Positions 1-5,978 of a stretch of DNA of 38,505 nt are shown in pieces (positions within the stretch are counted from its first letter, which is position 1; the number at the start of each line of letters is the position of its first letter). The stretch is from a virus. A program made the translations under genes and the position numbers. Where the stretch lies: IMG/VR virus record IMGVR_UViG_3300008116_000471, positions 1-38,505 of that record; one strand, given 5' to 3'. The notes below the pieces were generated by a model. The model saw nothing but the letters and a program-made list of their open reading frames with translations. It was not told where the DNA came from and ran no database searches.

Positions 1-1
1 T

Positions 2-469
2 GGAAGTGGAGGAATTGGATTGGCCTCATCTACTTCTGGAACTCCAATAACATATGCTGGTGGTGGAGGAGGGGGAGGCAATTCAGTTGCTCCAGCATCA
101 AACACACTCGTAGGAAAAGGAGGATCTTTTCCTAGTACCGCACCCGCACAATCGCCCGCACCTGGTGGCGGAGGTAACGGAGCTCATTCAAACCAACCTG
201 GATTTCTCGTAGCTGGTCCTGGAGGAGATAATACTGGTGGAGGTGGTGGGGGCGCTGCTTGGTCCGATGCTCCTGGCGGAGCAAGCCTTCCTCTGGTTGG
301 CGCCAGCGGAGGTAAAGGTATTGTAATAATTCGTTATGGTGATAATTTTGGCCAACAAGCTGGTGGCGGCACAATAACTACTCCTGCTGGTTATATTGTT
401 CATACTTTTACTGGTGATGGTACTTTTACCACAAATGCTAATTTTAGAACCGTTTTTTCTGTAAACTAA
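2..469 (+). CDS. Glycine-rich tail-fibre adhesin-like protein, 5' truncated
   Basis: The gene enters the window from the left: the frame is open from base 2, and the first start-like codon (TTG at 20) lies inside the glycine-rich part, so it is not a real start. The visible 155 residues consist of poly-Gly stretches alternating with Ser/Asn/Pro-rich loops. They end in a conserved cap, VIIRYG followed by GYIVHTFTGDGTFT. The same architecture and cap occur in the protein at 3697-4680, so the two are paralogues. Poly-Gly loops held by short variable segments resemble the receptor-binding region of T-even gp38-type adhesins; that functional link is inference. It is followed by a partner gene at 520-909, an arrangement repeated at 2326-3657. 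Confidence 0.75.
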   Translation, partial: GSGGIGLASSTSGTPITYAGGGGGGGNSVAPASNTLVGKGGSFPSTAPAQSPAPGGGGNGAHSNQPGFLVAGPGGDNTGGGGGGAAWSDAPGGASLPLVGASGGKGIVIIRYGDNFGQQAGGGTITTPAGYIVHTFTGDGTFTTNANFRTVFSVN

Positions 470-473
470 TTCA

Positions 474-481
474 TATAAATA
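474..481 (+). promoter_or_regulatory. Late promoter, TATAAATA
   Basis: This is an exact match to the T4 late promoter core TATAAATA, which is recognised by gp55-type sigma. It lies just after the stop of the glycine-rich gene and 38 bases before the next ATG. A gp55 homologue is encoded at 36239-36781. Confidence 0.75.
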
Positions 482-509
482 CTCCTGTCATTTTTCATCA
501 TTGAAGGAG
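482..509 (+). promoter_or_regulatory. Possible hairpin covering the ribosome binding site of the 520 gene
   Basis: CTCCT at 482-486 can pair with AGGAG at 505-509, and TCA (488-490) with TGA (502-504), with one bulged G. The left arm lies between the late promoter core and its expected start point. Only transcripts reading through from upstream would therefore contain both arms and hide the ribosome binding site. The stem is short, so this is tentative. Confidence 0.35.
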
Positions 510-519
510 AAAAACAAAC

Positions 520-909
520 ATGGCACATTTCGCTAAAATCAGAAAATCAGATAACATTGTCGTTCATGTATCCGGTGTAGATAACTGGAACATTGTTGAC
601 GGCGCAGGTAATGAAGTAGAATCAATTGGTATTGCTTATCTAGAGCAAGTTCATGGTGTTGACCCTGACCATATCTGGCGTCAAACATCATACAATCACA
701 ATATGCGTAAAAACTATGCAGGTATTGGTATGACATGGGATGCTGGTCGTGATGCATTTATCTCACCAAAACCATACAACTCTTGGGTTCTGAATGAAGC
801 CACTTGCCGCTGGGAAGCACCAACACCAATGCCAACAGATGCAGGTGCAGGTGAATACTATCGCTGGGATGAACCAACCACTTCTTGGGTAAAAGAAACA
901 CGAGCTTAA
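520..909 (+). CDS. Small conserved phage structural or fibre-associated protein, copy 1
   Basis: This 129-residue protein has a strong ribosome binding site (GAAGGAG) upstream. It opens with MAHFAKI and carries the conserved core KNYAGIGMTWDAGRDAFISP, then KPYNSWVLNE and a C-terminal WDEPTTSWV. The family is common in T4-like cyanophages and in marine podoviruses beside fibre genes. I know of no proven function. The protein at 3295-3657 is a diverged copy sharing KNYAGIG, RDAFI, KPYNSW and the SWV ending. Both copies directly follow a glycine-rich adhesin gene, suggesting a partner, capping or assembly role (inference). Confidence 0.75.
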   Translation: MAHFAKIRKSDNIVVHVSGVDNWNIVDGAGNEVESIGIAYLEQVHGVDPDHIWRQTSYNHNMRKNYAGIGMTWDAGRDAFISPKPYNSWVLNEATCRWEAPTPMPTDAGAGEYYRWDEPTTSWVKETRA

Positions 910-934
910 TTATTTTTAACTGAGGACTAATGAT

Positions 935-1342
935 ATGGATGTGAATAATGTTGTTGAAGTAATGAATAATTTTAAAGGTGAAGGTGTCATGCCCGTAGGT
1001 GTTGACACCGCCATCAAAGCGCTCAGACCAGGTGCAAGATGGGAAATCACCGTAGCAGGTGGTGAATATATTTACCACAAATGGTGGCATCCAGATGGAT
1101 TAAAGCCGCCGACAAAGAAAGAAATTGATGATGAATTGGAGTTTCAAACAAGGCTTCAAAAGTATTATCAATATGCTTACAGTCGGTGTGCTGAATATCC
1201 AGATGGATTTGAACAATTAGATATGTTATGGCACGCTGTAAACAATGGTCAGGAATTAAAGAACTCTGATTGGTTTCAGAGTGTTAAAGCAGTAAAAGAA
1301 AAATATCCAAAACCAGAGGGACCACCTCCAGTTAAAGAGTAA
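935..1342 (+). CDS. Hypothetical protein in the fibre region
   Basis: This 135-residue soluble protein is preceded by GAGGA. There are no membrane segments or recognised catalytic motifs. It starts with an acidic, hydrophobic-patterned region, has an aromatic stretch YIYHKWWHPDG near residue 50, and a helical second half containing LDMLWHAVNNGQ and SDWFQSVKAVKEKYPKP. The second half resembles small phage proteins that accompany tail fibres, but I cannot assign a family. It lies between a fibre-associated gene and a run of small beta-rich proteins, so a tail role is likely only by context. Confidence 0.6.
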   Translation: MDVNNVVEVMNNFKGEGVMPVGVDTAIKALRPGARWEITVAGGEYIYHKWWHPDGLKPPTKKEIDDELEFQTRLQKYYQYAYSRCAEYPDGFEQLDMLWHAVNNGQELKNSDWFQSVKAVKEKYPKPEGPPPVKE

Positions 1343-1345
1343 AGA

Positions 1346-1621
1346 ATGCCATTAAATAAAATTACCGTAGATTCAATTGCCGCCAATGCGGTAACCAATG
1401 TTGGAATTGCTAACGGCACAATTGTTACGGTAGATTTAGCTGATAATTCTGTTACTACTGCAAAACTTAGCACAACAGGAGTTTCAACTGGAACTTACGG
1501 CGGTACAACCAATGTATCTGTTATTACTATTGGCGCCGATGGTCGGATTACAAGTGCATCTAATACCGCCGTGAGTGGTATTGATGCACATCCATTTGTA
1601 TTTACTGCAATAGGATCATAA
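1346..1621 (+). CDS. Short beta-rich fibre-like protein
   Basis: This 91-residue protein is rich in Thr, Val, Ala and Ile. Its pattern VDLADNSVTTAKLSTTGVSTGTYG is followed by VSVITIGADGRITSASN. Elements of this type (NSVTTAKL, GTYG, DGRI) are typical of the repeated beta-structured shafts and domain linkers of phage fibre proteins. Similar wording, ANGRISQANTTSI, occurs near the end of the 584-residue protein at 5979-7733. The TAA stop overlaps the next ATG by one base, so the two are translationally linked. It could be a remnant or a detached domain of a longer fibre. Confidence 0.6.
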   Translation: MPLNKITVDSIAANAVTNVGIANGTIVTVDLADNSVTTAKLSTTGVSTGTYGGTTNVSVITIGADGRITSASNTAVSGIDAHPFVFTAIGS

Positions 1622-1983
1622 TGCCAACTTCATATAAAATTTTAGGACAAACACTTCCAACTCAAAATGTATTGAGCAATGTTTATGTTGTTCCAGCAGC
1701 AACATCTACAATTCTGAATACGATTACAATTTGCAATCAATCAACAGCAAACGCTAATGTGGATATTATTGTTCGCCCAATCAATGAAGCTTTAGCAAAC
1801 AAGCATTATGTTTTAAGACAAGTTTTAGTGCCTCAAGCAGATTCTTTAATTTTTTCACCAGGTATTACGCTTAATGCTTCAGTAATTGTTGCAGTCAATA
1901 ACGCTTCAGTTGCTGGTGAATCCAATGCGGCACTTTCTGGTGCTAATGTATCATTCAATGTTTATGGCGTGGAGTTAACATAA
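1621..1983 (+). CDS. Small beta-sandwich-like virion protein, paralogue A
   Basis: This 120-residue protein begins MPTSYKILGQTLPTQNVLSNVYVVPAA. It is a clear paralogue of the next gene: both share YKILGQ, NVYVVPAAT, a hydrophobic core TITI, and an ending VYGVELT/AFGVEIT. Its stop overlaps the next start (TAATG). The pattern suggests a small all-beta domain. The family is not one I can name functionally; neighbouring fibre genes suggest a surface or tail-associated component. Confidence 0.65.
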   Translation: MPTSYKILGQTLPTQNVLSNVYVVPAATSTILNTITICNQSTANANVDIIVRPINEALANKHYVLRQVLVPQADSLIFSPGITLNASVIVAVNNASVAGESNAALSGANVSFNVYGVELT

Positions 1984-2324
1984 TGCCAAATACATACAAA
2001 ATTTTAGGGCAAGTTAATCCTACAGCCAATACACAATCAAATGTGTATGTTGTTCCAGCAGCAACAGAATCAGTTGTAAATTCTATTACTATTGCTAACT
2101 ATGGAACATCTAACTCTTCTTATAGTTTAATTGTAATGCCTTCAGCTAGTTTTGCAAGCCCAGCATCAAATGGAAGATTTTTTCTTATTCGTGGCGGTGT
2201 AATGCCTTTTGCTGACTCTGCAACACTTACTCTTTCTTTAACACTACCAGCTGGCACAATCGTAGCCGCTAACACTAACTCATCTAGCTTATCATTCTCA
2301 GCATTTGGTGTGGAGATAACTTAA
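1983..2324 (+). CDS. Small beta-sandwich-like virion protein, paralogue B
   Basis: This 113-residue protein is a tandem duplicate of the preceding gene, with the same N-terminus (MPNTYKILGQVNPTANTQSN), the same VYVVPAAT strand and a similar end. The middle has diverged, consistent with duplication followed by change of an exposed region. It sits one base upstream of a large glycine-rich adhesin gene. No catalytic motif or signal peptide is visible. Confidence 0.65.
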   Translation: MPNTYKILGQVNPTANTQSNVYVVPAATESVVNSITIANYGTSNSSYSLIVMPSASFASPASNGRFFLIRGGVMPFADSATLTLSLTLPAGTIVAANTNSSSLSFSAFGVEIT

Positions 2325-2325
2325 C

Positions 2326-3291
2326 ATGGGCATTCGGTATATTAAAGCCGACCCAAATGTTAAGTTAGTCCGGCCAATCGGTTTTAAATTTCCTGTTGGA
2401 CTATCTGGAATATCTTCATTTACTGCTGATTTTCTTGTTGTAGCTGGTGGTGGTGGTGGAAATGGAACTGGATCACCAGGAGCAAGTGGCTATCCACCTA
2501 CCGGCGCCGGCGGCGGAGGCGGTTATCGTGAATTATCAGCACAAACTTTTTTAATTGGAACTGCTTATACAGTAACCGTAGGTGGAGGTGGAAATGGCGC
2601 AGGCGGAATCGGTGGCGCCGCAGCTAATGGATCAAATTCGGTATTTAGCACATTCACTTCTAACGGAGGTGGCGCTGGCGGCACATATTCATCCGGCAAT
2701 GGAAGAAGCGGAGGTTCTGGCGGTGGTGCTTCAAGTGGCGGCACTGGCGGTTCTGGTAACACCCCATCCACATCTCCATCACAAGGAAATAATGGCGGGT
2801 CATCTACTGGAAATGGTTCTGCCGGTGGAGGTGGAGCAAGCGCAGTAGGAGCAAACACATCTACCGGAGCCGGTTCTAACGGTGGTGCTGGAACCACATC
2901 AAGTATTTCTGGATCTAGCGTAGGTCGGGCCGGCGGCGGCGGTGGCGGAGGATATAATGCTGGCGCCGGCAGCGCTACTGACGGCGGCGGTGCCGGCGGC
3001 GCTAATGGACCAGGAGGAGTGGCCAGTGGTACTACTGGAACAACTAATACTGGTGGTGGAGGTGGTGCTGGTAGTGGAACTGCTTTTTTCGCCACCACAA
3101 CTTCTGGTGGTAACGGTGGATCTGGTATTGTCATTATCAAAGTTCCTAATACTATAACTGCAACATTTTCGGGTGGTGTTACATCCTCGTTGTCAACTTC
3201 TGTTGCTGGTTTTAACATATATTCCATAACTGCTGCTGGCGTATCAGATACGGTAACTTTTTCTGGTGCTACAGGATATCTTATTAATTAA
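2326..3291 (+). CDS. Glycine-rich tail-fibre adhesin-like protein
   Basis: This 321-residue protein has a short N-terminal head (MGIRYIKADPNVKLVRPIG), an entry motif FLVVAGGGGG near residue 40, about 200 residues of Gly/Ser/Ala-rich loops, and an exit strand SGIVIIKVPN. The beta-rich cap differs from the paralogues at 2-469 and 3697-4680, so it is the most diverged of the three. The head is shared with 3697-4680 (SIQYLKTNINGQFVRPRG). Dense poly-Gly with variable spacers resembles T-even gp38-type adhesins. The GGN/GGC-rich DNA creates long spurious open frames on both strands. Confidence 0.75.
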   Translation: MGIRYIKADPNVKLVRPIGFKFPVGLSGISSFTADFLVVAGGGGGNGTGSPGASGYPPTGAGGGGGYRELSAQTFLIGTAYTVTVGGGGNGAGGIGGAAANGSNSVFSTFTSNGGGAGGTYSSGNGRSGGSGGGASSGGTGGSGNTPSTSPSQGNNGGSSTGNGSAGGGGASAVGANTSTGAGSNGGAGTTSSISGSSVGRAGGGGGGGYNAGAGSATDGGGAGGANGPGGVASGTTGTTNTGGGGGAGSGTAFFATTTSGGNGGSGIVIIKVPNTITATFSGGVTSSLSTSVAGFNIYSITAAGVSDTVTFSGATGYLIN

Positions 3292-3294
3292 ACT

Positions 3295-3657
3295 ATGGCA
3301 CATTACGCAATTCTCAACGAAAACAATATTGTAACACAAGTTATTGTAGGTAAAAATGAAGATGAAACCTACAATGGGCAAGCTGTAAATTGGGAAGAAT
3401 ATTATAGTGGAAAAAGAACATCATATAACACTCACGGAAATGTTCACAATAATGGTGGCACACCCTTTCGTAAAAATTATGCTGGTATAGGTTATACCTA
3501 TGATTTGGAAAGAGATGCATTTATACCACCAAAACCATACAATTCTTGGATATTAAATGAAACAACTTGTCTTTGGGATTCACCAATACCTTTTCCAAAT
3601 GATGGCAAACTTTATATTTGGAATGAAGAAACAATATCTTGGGTTGAATTAAATTAA
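3295..3657 (+). CDS. Small conserved phage structural or fibre-associated protein, copy 2
   Basis: This 120-residue paralogue of the gene at 520-909 shares KNYAGIGYTYD, RDAFIPPKPYNSW and a closing WNEETISWVEL. Its N-terminus (MAHYAILNENNIVTQVIVG) is the form most typical of the family, with a small beta domain. It starts three bases after the adhesin gene's stop, again pairing one such protein with one glycine-rich protein. Function is unproven; a fibre accessory role is inferred from context. Confidence 0.75.
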   Translation: MAHYAILNENNIVTQVIVGKNEDETYNGQAVNWEEYYSGKRTSYNTHGNVHNNGGTPFRKNYAGIGYTYDLERDAFIPPKPYNSWILNETTCLWDSPIPFPNDGKLYIWNEETISWVELN

Positions 3658-3696
3658 TTAAAATAACAGAATAAAAATATCAACTAAATAATCATC

Positions 3697-4680
3697 ATGT
3701 CTATTCAATACCTCAAAACAAACATCAATGGTCAATTTGTAAGGCCACGAGGATTTACATTTCCAACTGGTTTAACCAGTTTTGCTATAGCAAATACAAC
3801 AGTAGATTATCTTGTAGTTGCTGGTGGTGGCGGCGGTAATGGTGGATTCGCTGGAGCTGGTGGTGCTGGAGGATTTCGCCAAGGATCTAATTTTCCTGTT
3901 ATTGCATCTACTCCTTATAGCATTCTTGTTGGTGGCGGAGGTCCTGGCATTGACGGAACTCCAGCCGTTTCAGCAAAAGGATCAAATTCTTCTTTTAGCA
4001 CAATAATAAGTGAGGGTGGAGGTGGAGGTGGTGGAGCTACAGGAGGTTCACAAAATGCGCCTGGCAGTTCTGGCGGCTCTGGTGGTGGTTCAGGAGGAGA
4101 TAGTTCTACCGTAGGCGGATTAGCTAACACTTCTGTTCCTCAAGGAAGTAATGGTTCTTTTACTAGCGGTTCAACTGGAGGAGCTGGAGGTGGAGCAGGA
4201 GCTGTAGGTGGAACTCCTGTTACTGGTAAAGGAGGAATTGGGTCTACCAATTCTTTTTTAAACACTACTCAAGCTACTACATTATCAGTAGGTCAAGTTT
4301 CTGGTCCACTTGTATATTATTCAGGAGGTGGTTCTGGTGCTACTGCTGGTGACAATCCTGCCTATTCATCACCAGGATTAAGTGGTGGTTTAGGCGGCGG
4401 CGGCACTGGTGCAAAATCGCCTGCGGGAGGTGGTCCTGGAGGAAATAATACTGGTGGAGGTGGTGGCGCTACATTCGGATATGTTGAAGGAGCTGGTGCT
4501 GGAGGAGGTAAAGGTGTTGTGATTATTCGTTATTTTGGTAGTCAAGCTGCAACTGGAGGAGCAAATGTAACTTCTTCTGGCGGTTATACTGTTCATACAT
4601 TTACTGGTGATGGTACTTTTGCTACAAACTCAAACTTTGGTCTTTTAGAATCTGCTACAACTAACTATTTTATCAACTAA
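3697..4680 (+). CDS. Glycine-rich tail-fibre adhesin-like protein
   Basis: This 327-residue paralogue of the adhesins at 2-469 and 2326-3291 has an N-terminal head MSIQYLKTNINGQFVRPRG, an entry motif YLVVAGGGGGNGG and a long poly-Gly/Ser domain. The exit strand is GVVIIRYFG and the cap GYTVHTFTGDGTFATNSNF is nearly the same as in the truncated protein at the window's left end. No ribosome binding site is obvious before the ATG. A CTAAATA sequence at 3684-3690 is too close to the start to serve as its late promoter. It probably determines host-receptor specificity (inference). Confidence 0.75.
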   Translation: MSIQYLKTNINGQFVRPRGFTFPTGLTSFAIANTTVDYLVVAGGGGGNGGFAGAGGAGGFRQGSNFPVIASTPYSILVGGGGPGIDGTPAVSAKGSNSSFSTIISEGGGGGGGATGGSQNAPGSSGGSGGGSGGDSSTVGGLANTSVPQGSNGSFTSGSTGGAGGGAGAVGGTPVTGKGGIGSTNSFLNTTQATTLSVGQVSGPLVYYSGGGSGATAGDNPAYSSPGLSGGLGGGGTGAKSPAGGGPGGNNTGGGGGATFGYVEGAGAGGGKGVVIIRYFGSQAATGGANVTSSGGYTVHTFTGDGTFATNSNFGLLESATTNYFIN

Positions 4681-4683
4681 ATA
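4676..4683 (+). promoter_or_regulatory. Late promoter, ACTAAATA
   Basis: This CTAAATA-type variant of the T4 late promoter spans the stop codon of the adhesin gene and lies 32 bases before the oxygenase ATG. The same ACTAAATA octamer occurs before the genes at 5401, 22076 and 30094. Confidence 0.5.
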
Positions 4684-4715
4684 ACTATATCATTCTTTGA
4701 CTGAGGTTTTACAAT

Positions 4716-5342
4716 ATGAATCCACAATTTACCATTAATGGTGTTTTTCCAACACCGGTCATCTTTTCAAATATTGGTCGTTCTTGGACCGAAAAAGAAA
4801 TAACTCTCTTTAATTACCACAGAGATTTCACTCATAACAATCAAGGTAATACAACATCCAATGACCGATATGTTCTCAATGCTCCTGAATCCAAAGGGCT
4901 CCTAGAATATATTGGCAAAGGTATTCAGTATTATGTTGACAATATAATTTGCCCAAAAAATCCTGTTGAGTTTTACATTACACAATCTTGGTTAAATTAT
5001 ACCAAACCAGGCGAATATCATCACACCCATGAGCATCCCAATTCAATTATTTCTGGTGTTCTTTACATTGATTGTGACCGTGAGCATGATAAGATAATTT
5101 TTCATAGAGCCAATCGGTATCAACAAATCAAATTTCCTCAAACAGAATTTAATCACTTTAATTCTGAATCTTGGTTTTTCAATGTAGGCACAGGAGACCT
5201 AGTTCTTTTTCCATCACATTTTACACATGGAGTGGAACAGAAAAAAGGTGACAACATTCGGTGCTCTTTGGCATTCAATGTGTTTGCCAAAGGTTACATT
5301 GGGCAAGAAGAAGAACTCACAGCCCTCCATCTTCGTATGTAA
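4716..5342 (+). CDS. 2OG-Fe(II) oxygenase-like protein (TIGR02466-type)
   Basis: This 208-residue protein has a double-stranded beta-helix oxygenase pattern. YHHTHEHPNSIISGVLYI (about residues 101-118) supplies the H105-x-H107 metal ligands, and LFPSHFTHGVE supplies the distal His171. Arg182 in NIRCSLAFN is placed to bind the 2-oxoglutarate carboxylate. The H-P-N-S-x-x-S-G signature is typical of the putative oxygenases widespread in marine T4-like phages. The substrate is unknown. It has GAGG upstream and a late promoter, and lies among fibre genes, so it is expressed with virion proteins. It may hydroxylate a virion or host component (inference). Confidence 0.75.
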   Translation: MNPQFTINGVFPTPVIFSNIGRSWTEKEITLFNYHRDFTHNNQGNTTSNDRYVLNAPESKGLLEYIGKGIQYYVDNIICPKNPVEFYITQSWLNYTKPGEYHHTHEHPNSIISGVLYIDCDREHDKIIFHRANRYQQIKFPQTEFNHFNSESWFFNVGTGDLVLFPSHFTHGVEQKKGDNIRCSLAFNVFAKGYIGQEEELTALHLRM

Positions 5343-5353
5343 TTGCCTCTTAA

Positions 5354-5393
5354 CTCCCGTTTTGACTAAATAGACGATAAGTTAAAACGGGAG
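5354..5393 (+). promoter_or_regulatory. 13-bp hairpin hiding a ribosome binding site, with a late promoter at its apex
   Basis: Bases 5354-5366 pair with 5381-5393 over 13 bp: CTCCCGTTTT against AAAACGGGAG, one G-U, then AC/GT. The right arm contains the GGGAG ribosome binding site of the next gene. The late promoter CTAAATA (5366-5372) begins at the apex, so late transcripts should start near the end of the loop and lack the left arm. No T-run follows, arguing against a terminator. T4 genes e, soc and 49 are known to use this scheme to block translation from early readthrough RNA. Confidence 0.65.
5365..5372 (+). promoter_or_regulatory. Late promoter, ACTAAATA
   Basis: This late promoter octamer lies at the top of the hairpin 5354-5393 and 28 bases before the ATC start at 5401. 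It is identical to the octamers upstream of 4716, 22076 and 30094. Confidence 0.55.
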
Positions 5394-5400
5394 AATCAAA

Positions 5401-5733
5401 ATCGCAGCTTATACGGAATTAGTGGTAGAGCAATATGCTTCTTTTTCCACTACTGTCAATGTAGAAGATTCAAACGGAGATGCCATAAATCTTTCTGGTT
5501 ACACGGCAGCTTCGCAGATTCGTAAGTCGTATTATTCTTCCATCGCAAATAGTTTTACTACAACCATTACTGGCATAGCAAATGGTGAAATTACTTTAGC
5601 TATGACGGCGGCAAATACCGCACTTTTAACACCTGGTCGCTCTCTATTTGATTTGGTTATTACTGCACCAAATGGAACAAAAACGAGAGTAGTTGAAGGA
5701 ATTGTTACTATTACTCCAGGAGTAACGCAGTAA
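5401..5733 (+). CDS. Conserved phage structural protein with apparent ATC start
   Basis: This protein has 110 residues if started at ATC 5401, or 103 from GTG 5422. The ribosome binding site GGGAG (5389-5393) is seven bases from the ATC but 28 from the GTG. The residues between (AAYTELVVEQ) match the usual family N-terminus of the form MATYKELVVEQ. No ATG, GTG or TTG lies between the upstream in-frame stop (5383) and 5422. The rest reads as a small beta protein with QIRKSYYSS and an ending RVVEGIVTITPGVTQ, a family found next to fibre genes in T4-like marine phages. Function is unknown. The next gene overlaps the stop by one base. Confidence 0.7.
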   Translation: MAAYTELVVEQYASFSTTVNVEDSNGDAINLSGYTAASQIRKSYYSSIANSFTTTITGIANGEITLAMTAANTALLTPGRSLFDLVITAPNGTKTRVVEGIVTITPGVTQ

Positions 5734-5978
5734 TGGGTATTATAGCAAGAATTAACACTGGTGGTTCAATTAGCCGAGCAACAATAAAGTCAACAAAGGC
5801 CACAATTGTAGCACCAGATTTTAGACCAAAACCAAATATTGCTTTATCTGAAATTACTGATGTGACAGTAACGGGTGTTCAAGATGGTGATGGATTGGTT
5901 TATAATTCAATAACAGGAAAATTTGAAGCAAACACAATAACCGCAACCGTAACAGAAATAACCGGAGGCACATTTTAA
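5733..5978 (+). CDS. Small hypothetical protein upstream of the repetitive fibre
   Basis: This 81-residue protein overlaps the previous stop (TAATG) and ends directly at the next ATG. It has a basic N-terminal half (INTGGSISRATIKSTKATIV), a Pro/Lys linker, and a beta-patterned second half DVTVTGVQDGDGLVYNSITGKFEA. The latter phrase is typical of short phage fibre or baseplate modules. Its end EITGGTF resembles the HLQGGTF end of the next protein. It may be a detached fibre domain. No enzymatic motif is present. Confidence 0.6.
   Translation: MGIIARINTGGSISRATIKSTKATIVAPDFRPKPNIALSEITDVTVTGVQDGDGLVYNSITGKFEANTITATVTEITGGTF

Noticed and set aside
2565-3227. Long Pro-rich open frame on the - strand opposite the glycine-rich adhesin
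   Set aside because: It is the mirror of GGN/GCN codons: Gly-rich coding on one strand gives Pro-rich frames on the other. It has no start context and lies fully inside a convincing + strand gene.
3646-3674. Sigma70-like TTGAAT-N17-CAGAAT after the gene at 3295
   Set aside because: The match is poor at both elements in AT-rich intergenic sequence.
3684-3690. CTAAATA as a late promoter for the gene at 3697
   Set aside because: It ends six bases before the ATG, leaving no leader or ribosome binding site.
5354-5393. Reading the inverted repeat as a rho-independent terminator
   Set aside because: No T-run follows either arm on either strand, and the right arm holds a ribosome binding site; the regulatory hairpin explanation fits better.
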